NCBI GenBank assembly: GCA_018398765.1 | Contig: JAHBMJ010005816.1 | Span: 1 to 64,000, forward strand | Direction: 5' to 3' | Origin: Chromera velia | Lineage: Eukaryota > Sar > Chromeraceae | Length of the DNA: 64,000 bases | Shown: positions 23,555 to 35,107 of the stretch, piece by piece | How positions within the stretch are numbered: the stretch's first letter is position 1 | Layout: each line of letters opens with the position of its first letter | Notes under the pieces: generated by a model | The model's database searches: none | What the model was told of the DNA's origin: nothing | The model's input: the letters and a program-made list of their open reading frames with translations, nothing else | Position numbers and translations under genes: made by a program

Positions 23555-25064
23555 ACCTAGATTAGTGACCATGTTTGATTTGATTTGATTTGATTTGATT
23601 TGAGGTAGGGCTTAAGCTCAAATCAAATATCCAGTCAGGGAGGACCTAGTGTTTAAAGACCTATCAAATACGATCAAATATTTGATCAATGTGACTTTCA
23701 ACCTCAAATATGAAGGTCCCGAAAAAACTTTTGTAAGTACCGATCCGTCACGCATGCTGATTCAAATAAAAAATTTCAGAAAAACCTAAATCTTGATGGT
23801 TTGCTCTCAAAAAAAAAACGTTTTGAGCTGCACTGAAATTGACGTTTCACCCCTTTTTACTTCATGCAGAGGTAAACCGATCAGCTGAACGTTTTCCCGA
23901 ACAGCTGTGTTGACTTTTCTGGTGCTGGAACATCTTTTACGGCCCCCTTTTTGAGCGTCTGCAAACATTTTACACCCCGTAAAGACATGTCACACAATCC
24001 GACAGGGTCGAACGGGAAGAAGGAGGCATTTGTTTTTAGAGCCGGGTACGCAAAAAAAATATGGTCCGTNATGCCCCTGACCCCGAGCGTCGAAAGGCTG
24101 CGACCACATTCCCTGTCGGTGTGGAGCAGTTCCAGAAAGGCAAGGGAAAAGGCAGCAGGGGGGCCGCTGACAGTGCTGGAGGGGGGGCCGCTCCTGCAGG
24201 GCCCGGCGGGAGGACCAATTTGAAACCAAAGGAGGCGGCCGCAGACGCAAATGCTGAGAAGGCTGGGGGGAAACTTCCCCCTCCTGAGAAAGTCATCACT
24301 CCGGGTGAGGAAGGCTACCGACCTCTCTATATTCACCTCCAACACAAGGGGCTTGTTGTCGGCCCTGGCGCGGCACAGAGGGTAGCCGAACTTACCAACT
24401 CTGGATGCTTAGCTGCCCAGAAACAGGACGGTTCCAACACCAACAGCAATAGCAAACGTGTGCGCGGTTCTCCGTCTCACCCCGTTGTCATCTCTCCGCA
24501 ACCGAATAGAAGCCCAGGAGCACCCACTCCTGGAAAGCCGAAAAGCCAGAGAAAAAGCTCTCAGCAGCTCCCACCACCGATCGATTCGATTCACATTGAA
24601 GAAAGTGATCATGAAGAAGAGGAAAAGGAAGTGCCATAAAGCTGAGTGATTGTCACCTCAATTTTGGTACGTGCTCTAACTTTATCGTATCAACAAAAAG
24701 TCATATGCAATTTCAAATCTATCAATTTTACGTTCTTAATCTCTATTAGTACTAGAGTGAGTCTCAGTGACTAGTGTATATACACTGCCACACAGGCATA
24801 TTTTTTTTACGGAACTAATAATTTATAATTTTATATATATATTTTTTAAATTTTTGAAACACACATCAGAAATGTTCTGATAACTATTGTCATGAGAAAA
24901 ATGATCAGAGTGATAGTAAGTCAGTAACTCAGTGAGGAACCCTAAGAGGTTGACCTCAAATCTTACCTCAAATATGAAATATTTGAGGTTGAAGCTCAAA
25001 TTAAATCAAATCAAATCAAATCAAATCAAATATAATCAAATCAAACATGGTCACTAACCTAGAT
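23555..25064. mobile_element. hAT-like DNA transposon copy 1 with 8-bp TSD
   Basis: The element spans 23563-25056 (1494 bp). Its terminal inverted repeats begin TAGTGACCATGTTTGATTTG, followed by subterminal (GATTT)n. It is flanked by the perfect 8-bp duplication ACCTAGAT at 23555-23562 and 25057-25064. An 8-bp duplication and a TAG-type terminus fit the hAT superfamily. The left and right ends match the copy at 42840-44307 closely, but the interior (from about 24070 to 24574) is different. A single N at 24070, exactly where the two copies diverge, marks an unresolved assembly join. Confidence 0.88.
23988..24639 (+). pseudogene. Remnant ORF of hAT copy 1
   Basis: The start region (ATG at 23988; MSHNPTGSNGKKEAFVFRAG) matches the N terminus seen in copy 2. 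After the N at 24070 the frame changes and continues as a Gly/Pro/Lys-rich, low-complexity sequence. It ends in the acidic tail EESDHEEEEKEVP at 24639, which copy 2 shares. No DDE transposase core or hAT dimerisation domain is visible, so this is a non-autonomous derivative or a misassembled joint of one. Confidence 0.5.
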
Positions 25065-25934
25065 ATGCGTACAGTACATGCATACATCTAGACATGCATT
25101 GAGCCGCCAATCACTAAGTACGCAATCGAAAAAGCAGGGAGTCCGACCCAACCAGAAGAGAGAGGAATATGAAAGCCCACCGCTCCTTTAAAAGAAAGGA
25201 ACAAAGAAAAATCGACCTGTTCAGATGAATGGAAGACAGACAGACAAACAAAAGAAACTAAATCTTTTAATCTCGTTTCTCTTACTTTCCTGATCTTCAT
25301 CTATTCTCTTTTTCATCCCCTTTGTCAAGTTAGCAAAAAAGCAACTATGAAGGGGTTTTTGATCTTGATCTTGTTATGTGAGTAATAATAAATCGACGAT
25401 TGTGCCTTTTCTGGTCAAAAAAGAAACGTAAGGTATAAAGAACGTCATATACAAATTAAGGCTGAAGCCTAAAGCCGCGTGTGTGCAACAAAAAGGTTGA
25501 TTGAAAATGGTCTGGAAGAGATTCCAGGTGGGCCACGGGGTGTGGTCTGAGCCTCAGCGATGGGGCACACACCCTTACCATTTGTGGGGGCGATCTCTAC
25601 AAGACAAAACGCCGACAATGCTAACGACAGTGCTCAAGGCTAGGCTCAAGAGCACCACTAAATCACTTATCAATGTAAGTTATCATGATCACTTATCACT
25701 TATATAAAATTACTAGTCACCAGTAATTTGACCACTGCAAGAAATTATAATATACGGTAAATAACAAATTATGTTTCGAATTGCATGTTGTGTTCAAGAA
25801 ATATGTGAGTTATACTACTAATTCGAATGATTACATATAATTCAAGCCTGTAGGCCCTATACACTCTAATGCGGCTGCGAGTAATCTATACTTCTAAAAC
25901 CTCCAAATATCATTTATACACGTCCTAGTACACG
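25065..25934. other. Spacer between PRA1/hAT and the SET gene
   Basis: AT-rich sequence with no supported gene. It is the 3' flank of the SET gene. An open frame at 25501-25707 is short and shows no recognisable motif. Confidence 0.45.
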
Positions 25935-28352
25935 TCACTCGTGTTTTTCAAAGTTAAGCATCTCCCTGCAGTTTTGAATTACATTGCGTAGGAGTCGCTT
26001 CTCGTTGAGGCGAAGCATCATCACATCTTGTTGCACTGCAGTGAGGTGCGAAGAAGAAGAAGAAGAAGAGGAGGAGGAGGAGGAGGAGGAGGGAAACGGT
26101 GAAGCACCTTCAGGGTCCCATTCCTTTTTACGTTGTTCTGCAGATTCTTCTGTCTGCGGCTCTCCAACAACTGCTACAGGCTCTATCAACTTTGTGGAAT
26201 TCAGGTCGGCCGCAGGAACAATCGAGCCAAGGTGCCCGGTCTCCCCTTTTCCTTGTCCTCTCTGTTCTTCCACGCCTTCTATCCGCTTCCATACCCCAGT
26301 CGAATCCTGTTCTCTCTGCGCGGGCTGAGTGCCCAAAGTGGCTTCGTCCTCTTCGAGACTCGTCTCATACCAAGCTCTCTCCGCAGCCTCACACAGTCTC
26401 GCCAGCTCATGCCAAACTGCGCTCTCCGCCTGAGGCGAAGAGAGAGCTTCCCCCTCCGACGCTCTCTGAGCCTCCACAGTCCAACACCTTTGAGGTCCAC
26501 ACAGGACCCCTTTCCTCTCCTCCCCAGTCCGATCGCCGTTCTCCCCTTTCTGCCGCCTCCGGAATCCCTCAAAGATGCGACGACACGCGAGGAGATTATG
26601 CGAAGGAACACCCGATCCTCCCTCCCAGGAAATCAGCCAGAGACTCAGCAGGCCTCTCGACTGAAGCCACTCGGAGAGGGACCCTCCCTCGGCATCCTCA
26701 CGGATATATAAAGGGACCCTGGGAGTGATCGAAAGGGCCTCATGGGGGTTGTGAGGCAACGCGAAGCCGTACAGCTTCAGCACATCCCAAGAGGGTTTCT
26801 GACAGTAGCAGATGAACAATTCCTCCCCCGCACGGAAGTTTCTGTTGGCTTTGAAGTCAAAAGTGTTGCTTACCGCGTTGAACCCGCAGTTCGTCACGCT
26901 GCTGAGGACCCCCGCGTCGGGAGAAAAATTAAAAAGGTCCCCGAAAGGAACCAGAGTGTAACTGTCGGACTTCCCAAGCCCATCACGGACGGATAGAGGG
27001 AAGTAGCACCCTCGTGTCTGCACTGCCAGCAGAGCCCATAACAGCTTCTCCTCAGTTGCCTGCATGCACAATCGAAAGGGATCGAGGAGAGAAGGAAAAG
27101 AAAGACATAAATAAGCACATTGGTGTGCTTCTACGAGAGAGAGAACAACGATCCCCCCCACGTACATCCAAAAAGAAGCCTCGTAGATTTCTACCACCGA
27201 AGAGGCACAAGAACCGCTCCTACGGGTGGCTCATATAGAAAGAAGACGAGAAAGAATAGAATGAAACACCACACATCCGGAGGCACAAGGAGTGAAAACT
27301 CAATTTCCAAGCTGTCATGCTGAGCGAAGGGATCTCGGCTTTCCACGTGTCTTCATTCAAGCAAATGAAAATCGAATTCCCTGAGAATCGGAGAGGGGCG
27401 AAGAACAACGGCGAGGACGAGAGAATGATACCTACCCGTGGGTGACAGGCATGCCGGATACAGACTTGGAGCGTTGAAGCAAGTCAACACTGTGTCATAA
27501 CCCACAAAGACAGAAGATACGTCAGGAAGTGAAAAAAGAAGAAAGCATGCGGAGAAGAAAAGTTTAGGGCACCAAAGCGGCTGAGCACTCTACAAGAAGA
27601 CAGCGGCAAGGAGCCCATTAGGAGACTCAACAACTCAGGCAAATCATGAGACAAAAGGGGCGTTTGTGACTCAGCAAGGAAACGACAGGACGATGGGTTA
27701 ATATCTCTCTCGCAGTCTTCACTGCCTTCATACACATACGAGTTGCCCATCTTATAAGTAGAATGAGCCGCCCACCCTGCAGGAGACACGAATGCTTTGA
27801 ATGGCATGGAATTGCAAATTGGAATCAAATTATTAACCGACTGACACCTTGAAAGAGCCGCTTGCCATCCGCAGTTGCCAAGACCAAGCGAAAGAGCTTG
27901 TCAATTCGACGCTTTGTGTCTTCACGAATCGCTTGCACTTCCTTCTTCCGCCTTCCCGACGGTTGAAGTAGACTATCATCGCTCTCTGTCCAGTAGTGGG
28001 GTGTTGTAAAGCTGGGAGGAATGCTGTCGATATAAGGGCACCAAAAAGACTGATCTCCTTTCAAAAATTCGTACAAAAGAAACAGAGCCGCAACGTCCAA
28101 TTCGTCTATCTGCCCCGGCTGTTTCACGAAGAGGGGGTCAATGAAAGGTTTTCCAATCGGTGACTTCATTGCACTTTGGGAGTTCATTAGCAGAGCTCTC
28201 GGAACAGAAAGCATCACCTCCCCCGGCTGAAAGTCCCGATTGGACGACAAACCGCGACCTGTCAACGGAAAAGTCTCAACAGACAAATGACCCAAAGCGA
28301 CACCATTTTTCTCCATCCACTGCCGCAGATCAGTCAGCAGTCCACTACACAT
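25935..28352 (-). CDS. SET-domain methyltransferase, Rubisco-LSMT/SETD3-like
   Basis: Two exons, 28352-27846 and 27059-25935, join in phase 0 through a GTCAGT donor to give 543 residues. This class has a split SET domain followed by a substrate-binding domain and methylates lysine or histidine in proteins. Visible marks: the SET start VETFPLTGRGLSSNRDFQPGEVMLSVP (residues about 25-50), WCPYIDSIP (about 103), a helical segment ending EEKLLWALLAVQTRGCYFP, LVPFGDLFNFSP in place of the family's usual D-x-x-NH, NRNFRAGEELFICY and VLKLYGFALP (the catalytic Tyr region). The rest of exon 2 is an acidic, Gln/Ser-rich insert and a final helix RLNEKRLLRNVIQNCREML like the LSMT C-terminal domain. The NH-to-NF change could affect SAM binding or substrate choice. 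The pure Ser run near 26060-26090 is a GAA/GAG repeat on the plus strand. Confidence 0.78.
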
Positions 28353-28908
28353 TTTAGTCTGCAGCCTCTGAGAGCGTCACGTAAACAGCGCCCTCGATCA
28401 CAACGCCGCAGTCACAGAAAGGTCTTCAGGATCTGATAGAGACGGCCTTTTCCTTATATACAATTCTTGGAAGGACTTTGGAGTTCTGTCTCAGTGTAAA
28501 TCAAATTTCCTGCCATGGACTTCGCACGCCCAACACTGGCAAAGACTGCAGTATACTTGTCCGACAGACAGTGAGAATGACACCTTCTGAGGCAGAAGTG
28601 TGGCAGAAGTGCGCGCGCTCAGTGGCCGTCTCCATGATCCGTCTCCGTCTCCATGCATGCACCCGCGTCTCCATGCATCCGCGTCTCCCCCGACGGCTTC
28701 TCATGCGCGATCGCTCTGGCCGGCTCTGTTTGGTCAGTCCATGGTCAGTCCTGAACACAAACCAAAATGCGGACCATACAGTCGTCATGCAATGGCTCTC
28801 GCCGTGGTCTGGATTGAAATTGTCAGGTTCTCCACGTAACGGGCACCACTCTGGAGCAGGCAGTCTTGTGTCAGAGGTAGTTGCGATTTCAGGCGTTCGT
28901 TTGTCAGA
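28353..28908. promoter_or_regulatory. Divergent promoter interval, SET / calpain-like
   Basis: The 556 bp between the start codons must contain both promoters. It has a GC-rich repeat of GTCTCCATGCAT-type units with a TGCATGCA octamer at 28654-28661. The assignment is positional; no core promoter motif was recognised. Confidence 0.4.
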
Positions 28909-31900
28909 ATGAGGTTCTGTCTCTTCCTTCTTCGTTGCTCTGCATTCCTTCTGTGGGTCCCGGTAATACCCCTTCTGCTCAGCTCCTCGCGTGTGCACGA
29001 GGGGAAGAGCCAGGATCGATCTAGGTGTGCTGTTCGTTTGTTTGAAAGACAAGTGCAGTTTGAAAAGAGCGATGGAAGCCTAAGATCTCAACCAGCCGTC
29101 TCCTTTTTGGTTACACCGACAAGAGACTGCAGCTCTGAGTCTTCTGACAGTGCCCTTTTCGATGCAGGAGAGGGAGGGCGAGTCCTAACGTTTCTTTTGG
29201 ACGGATCTGGAGTCCCTCTGCTCGAGTCGTCCGCTGTACTGCTCTCAGATGAAGACTGGGATTGGGAGATGGAGGGGGAGGGGGAGGAGGTGGCGACGGA
29301 AGGAGAGCATGCTCGTGCTTGCGTTGAAGAGGCGTCCGAGTCTGGTGCAATGGGGGGGGTGAGAGAGGGGGATGGGGGGGCGGAAGATGATGAAGAGGAG
29401 GAGGAGGAGGAGGACTTGGATGAGGAAGGTGAGGAGGAGGATGGTTTGGTTGGAGAAGTTGTATTGACTTTTGACGGAGATTCCCTTGAAGGGTCTCGCG
29501 AGATCTTTCTTTTGAAGGAGACGGAGATGCGTTCCACGAGAGACAGAGACGACTCATCTGCCGCACAAAGAGCGTCACAGAAAGTGCGCAGACTGAGCCA
29601 GCGTTTGTCTTCTCGCATCGATCCTGGCTGGCAGACCTCCGAGGAGTACGCACGAGAGGAGTCTCTGCGAAACCAAATGAAGGAGAAACAAGAGGAGATT
29701 GACATTCTTGTCAAACAGAAACGTTTTGACTCACGTTTGGCGAAGTTGGAACGTGAGATGAGACAGTTGAATGAGGAATTGAATGGAATGCTCATGGAGG
29801 GGAGCAGGAACATTGACAGTCATTCGGAAAGGGACTTTAGGGATGGGGGAAGAAATTCATTTACATCTAGCAACTTTGTCAGGACACAGCCCTTTCTTGA
29901 ACCACTGGAGTTCCGATGTTCAGACACCGAGCTTATCAGGTTCTTGCGAAGGGTTTCGGAACTATGGTCTCCCAGGTGGTCCCTGTCTGAATTTGGACCG
30001 GAAGAAGAGGGGGGGGTTGGAGAGGGTGGCAGTGTGAGGGGTATGTTGGATTCAGTCTCAAAGGACTTGGAGACAAATGGAAAACTTAGAGTGCGCACTC
30101 AACGGCTGACAGGGTTTCTGCTTTCTGCTCTTGTGAGTCTCCACTCACGAGTAGGACTCTCTAGTCACAGTTCCACTGGGAGTGGTAGCGTCGTGCCGAG
30201 TGTTTTGGGGCCACGTGTTGAACAGAAGACCGATCGGATGGCTGAGGTTGTTCTGAATGGAAGAAGGGCGAGTGACGGGGTAGGGGGGCAGAGAAAAGGT
30301 TTGTACGATTTGGCGGTCAAGGGGAAGGAGCCGGCTTTCGTTGACTCAGAGCTGCAGTTAAGTTCGGTTACGTATCGTTGTCTTTTCCCCCTTGCGGCTC
30401 CTTTAGAAGGAAGGGACCGCGCCTGGTTGGGTGAGAGTCGAATGGAGGAGGTGACGGGTTTGGAAGCTCTGCGCATGGAATCTGCGTCTCTGTGGGTAGA
30501 TGAATTATTCTTCTCGTGTTTCCACGAGGAGGTCAGTTTGGAGACTGTCAGAACTCTCTTAGAGCACGGGGGTATCCCTCCTTTGACAACAGTCAGCATG
30601 AGGGAGTTTCAGGAGTTTGGGTCAGTCAAGAAACTTGTTGAAAGAGAGTCGAGTCTGATGGGGAGACTGTTCACATCGAAAGAGAAACTGTTGGGGGAAA
30701 TTTTCAACGAGACCCGACAATCGCGTGGTGAAGCCGAGGAGAAACTAGAGGGGTTGTGGGATGCGTCGTTTCCTGACACAAAGGAGGTTCGGAGGTTTTT
30801 GTCCTCCTTCTTGGCATCCCTCCAAGATCGGAATTTAAAGTTTGTTGATCCGTTTTTTTCTTTCACGAACTCTGATATGAAACGGTTTGGTGATATTCAG
30901 TGGAGGTTGAGTGATGTGGTGGACGCGTGGGAGATCAAAAGGGGTAGAAGACCGGATAAAAGGCTGCGCGGTCTCTGCGCAGACGTGGCGCACTTCACGG
31001 ATGTCGCACAGGGGGAGTTGGGTAATTGTATGGAGCTTGTTTTGTGGATGGGAATTGTTTGCAATGATTCAAATTTCTTTGACAAGTCCGACGTGTTTCC
31101 GTTGGGGGACACGTTGAAAGAGACGGGGGCGCTGGTTGTGCGATTGTGGTCGCATCACCTGAACTCCTTCCGGCTGGTTTTGGTCGACGATTTGTTGTTC
31201 CCTGACGCCGCGGGTGTGAAGTGTCGAGGGGAGCGCATTTCGCTCTGGCCTGCCATGCTGATGAAAAGTCTGGCGAAGTTGGAGGGGTCTTTTGAAGCTC
31301 TAGGCCAGTTCGGGCAGTTTGCACGCACTCGTGAGGAGGGTCTTTATTTGATCGGAAAGGAAGGAGGAAAGGAGGATGAAGTGAGTGAGAGTTACGAGAG
31401 GGAGATAGTGGATTCTTTGAGAGACTGGAATTTGAAAGCTGCAGAAGAGCCAGAGAGAGTGGGCAGTTTCATGAGTGCATTGCAGCAGTTGTGGATGCAG
31501 ATGAGAGTCCCGATTGGCGTCTCCCATCCGCCCCTGGAGGGTCCGTCTTGTGAATGGAATCTTGAAAACATGCATCAATACGCTGTCGTTGGGATGCTTC
31601 CATTGTCGCTGGGGGGGGAGGGTGAAGGGAACAAGGGAGAGGGAGAGGGGGCATTGCCAGAGACAGTGATCGTTTCAGAGAAAAAGGGTGATGAGCCTCA
31701 GAGGGAGTCGGTAGACGAGTTGCTGCTTCTGATTGCGAATCCATGGGGAAATTCAACGAAGGATGAGGTGAATTGCAGATTTGGCCTCAACTCGACTGAG
31801 CTCCAACAGAGACCTGAAGTCAGAGAGTGGGTGATAAATCGTCTCATCGCCCCGGGTGTCACACTTCCAGAAGGAATCACCCCAGAAAGTTACACAGAAT

Positions 31901-32109
31901 GGGAAGACCGGCCATCCGGTTTTCTCATATCTGCTACGGATCTCTTCAATGGTGCATTCGGAGTATTGACGTTGCATCGGCCAGGAAACATCACACAGCT
32001 GACCTTCAGGCCTAACAGCAGCGTGAAATGGAGCGCCGCAGTCAACTGGGAGGAACTTTTAGAGTATGAACTGCCATATGAGGTGGCCAAACTGACAAAG
32101 CCGGGCTAA
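28909..32109 (+). CDS. Secretory calpain-like cysteine protease, intronless
   Basis: A single 1066-residue frame. The N terminus is a hydrophobic signal peptide or anchor (MRFCLFLLRCSAFLLWVPVI), then a long acidic low-complexity region (about 110-185) and a coiled coil (about 245-300). The C-terminal half matches the calpain (C2) catalytic fold. AQGELGNC places the oxyanion Gln at 701 and Cys at 707 with exact family spacing; LVLVDDLLF and WPAMLMKSLAKLEGSFEAL follow; MHQYAVVG gives His 889; ANPWG gives Asn 944. The final ATDLFNGAFGVLTLHRPG resembles the end of the catalytic core. All triad residues are present, so activity is plausible, though the Trp after the Cys is replaced by Met and there is a Gly/Glu insert between His and Asn. 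Calpains are normally cytosolic; a signal sequence is unusual. No C2-like or EF-hand domain is seen. Confidence 0.75.
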   Translation: MRFCLFLLRCSAFLLWVPVIPLLLSSSRVHEGKSQDRSRCAVRLFERQVQFEKSDGSLRSQPAVSFLVTPTRDCSSESSDSALFDAGEGGRVLTFLLDGSGVPLLESSAVLLSDEDWDWEMEGEGEEVATEGEHARACVEEASESGAMGGVREGDGGAEDDEEEEEEEDLDEEGEEEDGLVGEVVLTFDGDSLEGSREIFLLKETEMRSTRDRDDSSAAQRASQKVRRLSQRLSSRIDPGWQTSEEYAREESLRNQMKEKQEEIDILVKQKRFDSRLAKLEREMRQLNEELNGMLMEGSRNIDSHSERDFRDGGRNSFTSSNFVRTQPFLEPLEFRCSDTELIRFLRRVSELWSPRWSLSEFGPEEEGGVGEGGSVRGMLDSVSKDLETNGKLRVRTQRLTGFLLSALVSLHSRVGLSSHSSTGSGSVVPSVLGPRVEQKTDRMAEVVLNGRRASDGVGGQRKGLYDLAVKGKEPAFVDSELQLSSVTYRCLFPLAAPLEGRDRAWLGESRMEEVTGLEALRMESASLWVDELFFSCFHEEVSLETVRTLLEHGGIPPLTTVSMREFQEFGSVKKLVERESSLMGRLFTSKEKLLGEIFNETRQSRGEAEEKLEGLWDASFPDTKEVRRFLSSFLASLQDRNLKFVDPFFSFTNSDMKRFGDIQWRLSDVVDAWEIKRGRRPDKRLRGLCADVAHFTDVAQGELGNCMELVLWMGIVCNDSNFFDKSDVFPLGDTLKETGALVVRLWSHHLNSFRLVLVDDLLFPDAAGVKCRGERISLWPAMLMKSLAKLEGSFEALGQFGQFARTREEGLYLIGKEGGKEDEVSESYEREIVDSLRDWNLKAAEEPERVGSFMSALQQLWMQMRVPIGVSHPPLEGPSCEWNLENMHQYAVVGMLPLSLGGEGEGNKGEGEGALPETVIVSEKKGDEPQRESVDELLLLIANPWGNSTKDEVNCRFGLNSTELQQRPEVREWVINRLIAPGVTLPEGITPESYTEWEDRPSGFLISATDLFNGAFGVLTLHRPGNITQLTFRPNSSVKWSAAVNWEELLEYELPYEVAKLTKPG

Positions 32110-33175
32110 TTGACTTGAAATGTGTATATATCACTCAAATTGTACATAGTACTACATTGCATACTAGATTGCATAAACTAAACAGATTGCGTAAACTAAA
32201 AATTGCACAAAAAGTCCGACCCCTAGTCCGACTCACAGTGTTTCAACTGCATATACTTGAAAAAATTGAAGAATATGAGAATATTTCTAGATCGAATAAG
32301 TTATGAATACCGTCAAAATACGCTATATAGTGGATGTTCATGAAGAGTAACCTTGAGAATAATATTTTTATGTCATTTACGGAAAGAAAAAAAAAGAATT
32401 TCAAGTATGCAATTATTTTTTGGATTGACATAACTGTGTGTGTGTGTTAGTGAAGATGATGGTGATGATGATCGATGAACAACAGTTATATTTAGAGTTA
32501 TATATGCAATTTAACATTTGAAATATATAGTGCTAGGCTCCCCATACATAAAAAAATAAATAAATAAAATCTGGCCAAAATCTGAATCATTTTTTTTATT
32601 TTTATGCATCAGCTAGGCTGTGAGCTTCAAAGTTGAAGTGTTTGCTTCAAAAAAATAAAAAAAAAATAAAAAGTAAAAGTGATTTTAGGCAATTAACTTT
32701 TTTATTTTTTTATGTATGGGGAGTCTAGATGTAGTGTAAGATATATGTTTAAACCTAGATTTATAAACCGACTTGCACTACGACCTCCGGCAGTAGACGC
32801 CAAGATACGCCAAGACTGGACCGCACAAAAAGCCCGGAGCATCAACGTTATATCCGTTATGTTAATTAATTAATACTCAGGCTAACTCTAGAGCTAACTT
32901 CTAAACAACGGTTGTTTCAAACTTGTTTGTTCTAGTTGTTTGCTAGTCATAGTTAGTGTTTGAGACAATAAGAAAAAAAAATACATCAATTAATCAATGC
33001 TAGTTTAACTGCATGCTGCCTTTCCCCGATCTAGTTCAAGTTGAAGACTAGTTCTTGATTTGAAGGAATAGAAGGCTGCTTCATGGACAATATCTAGGAC
33101 GATATATCAATTTGATGTATCACGACTCAGGATAATTGAATCACATAGTTCCCTAGCTGAACAAACCGATTAACA

Positions 33176-33206
<31 letters not shown>

Positions 33207-33552
33207 TCTATAATCTATACGCAAACTATAATGCAACTATCAACAGTATAAATCTGTATATTATATTTTCATGCCAATTGACTTGCGGGCATCACTGCAT
33301 GATTAATGATCGATGCATATTTCACACCATGCAGGCAATGGCGGGCACGTCACGGCCTGGGTCACAGGGTGTCGCGGGGGGCATCAAAAGTGGCCAAAAA
33401 GCTTCTTCTGATCCCGTCCCCTCGATGTATCTCAATCATCTCTCATCTCAGCTGATCGCATCAGCATTCACCACTACAGAATGTACCCTCCCTCACGGCA
33501 AGAGTTCCTCATGAGAAGCCAGTCACAAACCTTCCTTTCTTCTTTCCTTACA
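32110..33552. other. AT-rich 3'-to-3' spacer
   Basis: This spacer lies between the convergent calpain-like and VTC genes. No gene is supported. It holds the MITE at 32533-32728 and an (AATC)n array near 33174-33206. Confidence 0.5.
32525..32736. mobile_element. MITE, 196 bp, near-perfect 8-bp TSD
   Basis: Inverted termini starting CTAGRCTCCCCATACATAAA lie at 32533 and, reversed, end at 32728. The flanks are ATATAGTG (32525-32532) and ATGTAGTG (32729-32736), a 7/8 direct match. The AT-rich interior has no coding capacity. The 8-bp duplication suggests a hAT-type non-autonomous element. Confidence 0.65.
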
Positions 33553-35070
33553 TCACTCACTGAAGAAATGAAAGGCGAAAACGCCCAGCATCATCACGCA
33601 GAGAACCACGGTGACTGCCATAGGTCCAACCTGGTCGTTGTAGTCGATCACAGCTTTCTCAGCCAAGGCCCTCTCACGGAAGTAGTAAATCACGAAAGAG
33701 TAGATGATCAGGCCAATCGCCACAACGGACCCAAGCTACACGGACGGAGGGGGGGTTCCATCCACAGACACAGACACAGACACAGACTATATGTTTCTTC
33801 TTCTCCCTTCTGTTCTTCATGTGCCGGAAAATGAAACTAGACATGCAGGCAAGTTGCCTTCAGATAGCGTGCACGGTACACCGGCATGCAGACTGACACG
33901 ATACATACAGAGGAGTAGGGTCCCTCCTGGGAAGTCCCTCCTCCCCCCCAAAAAAACAGAAAACATAGAAGGAACCTGCCGGACAAACTGTAAGTAAGAT
34001 CCTTCTCCTCTGTCCTTTCCTTCTTCTCACGGATAGTCAGTCAGACACTGAAGACAGACAGACAGACAGACAGACAGACTGACTGACCAGTCCCCCAACG
34101 AAAGCCTTCGGTGACCCGAAGTTCATCACGCCGATCGACACAGTCGCAAGGAGCACGGAGGTGTTCATCCAAGTCAGGTACGTTCTCTCGTTCGCGAAGA
34201 ATGTCTTTGGCTCCACACGTACGGCAGCCTACATGAGAACAGACATAGGCGTGAAGCAGACATGTCTGTACTTTCTTACATACCTGACTATCTGCCATAT
34301 CCAGACAGCTCTCACTGCCCCACATGGAGGGAAATCTAGCCGAAAAACAAAAAGGAAAGAAGAGAAAGGAGAACACTCATCGACCTCTACACAACGGCGA
34401 AGAGCACAGTTAGTTGCATGACGGAGTGAGCAACGTTCCTTCTTCTTCCCTTCGTTTCCAATCCCGACCCTCAAGAAATAGCGAATCGACTGCTAAGATT
34501 AACAATATGCTTTGGCTCGTCCCATGAGGGAGCTCGGACATGCGCGACCGGCGCACGGGTCGGAACGACTTAACCCAAACATCTTCCCGAGTTAAGTGAA
34601 AGAGTCGAGTCAAGTGAATGAGGCGACAATGTCCTCCCCGGCGCTCTCAAAGGATAACAAAAAATCAAAACTCCACAAAACATATCTTCCTGCCTGACCG
34701 ACTGACTGACCTGCAGGACCCTGGGTCTCTCCTGCAAGACTGCGTGTTCTGCCCTGAAGCCTGACAGCCACTGCCAGAGAGAGTACAAATTCGGTTGACC
34801 CGCACCCGCAGCTCCACCACTCGCATCAGCACCAGCGCCGCCTGCTGCATCTTCCGCCGCCCCAGTTCCTTGCTCCTGAACAGAAATACATAAACACAGA
34901 CAGGGAAGGAGGGGAGGGAGATACATGGACGAACAGAAAAGAGGGACAATCAATCTGCGGGTCTTCGTCTGCCTTTTTTTTATCTGACGAATACTCGCAC
35001 GCACGCACGCACACACACACACACACACACATATTAATACACATACACACACACCTACACACACGAGAGC

Positions 35071-35107
<37 letters not shown>

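Noticed and set aside
27480-27830. Extra exon of the SET gene
   Set aside because: The frame is open, but joining the flanking exons directly through GTCAGT at 27845 keeps phase and gives a continuous family-like sequence, while inclusion breaks it.
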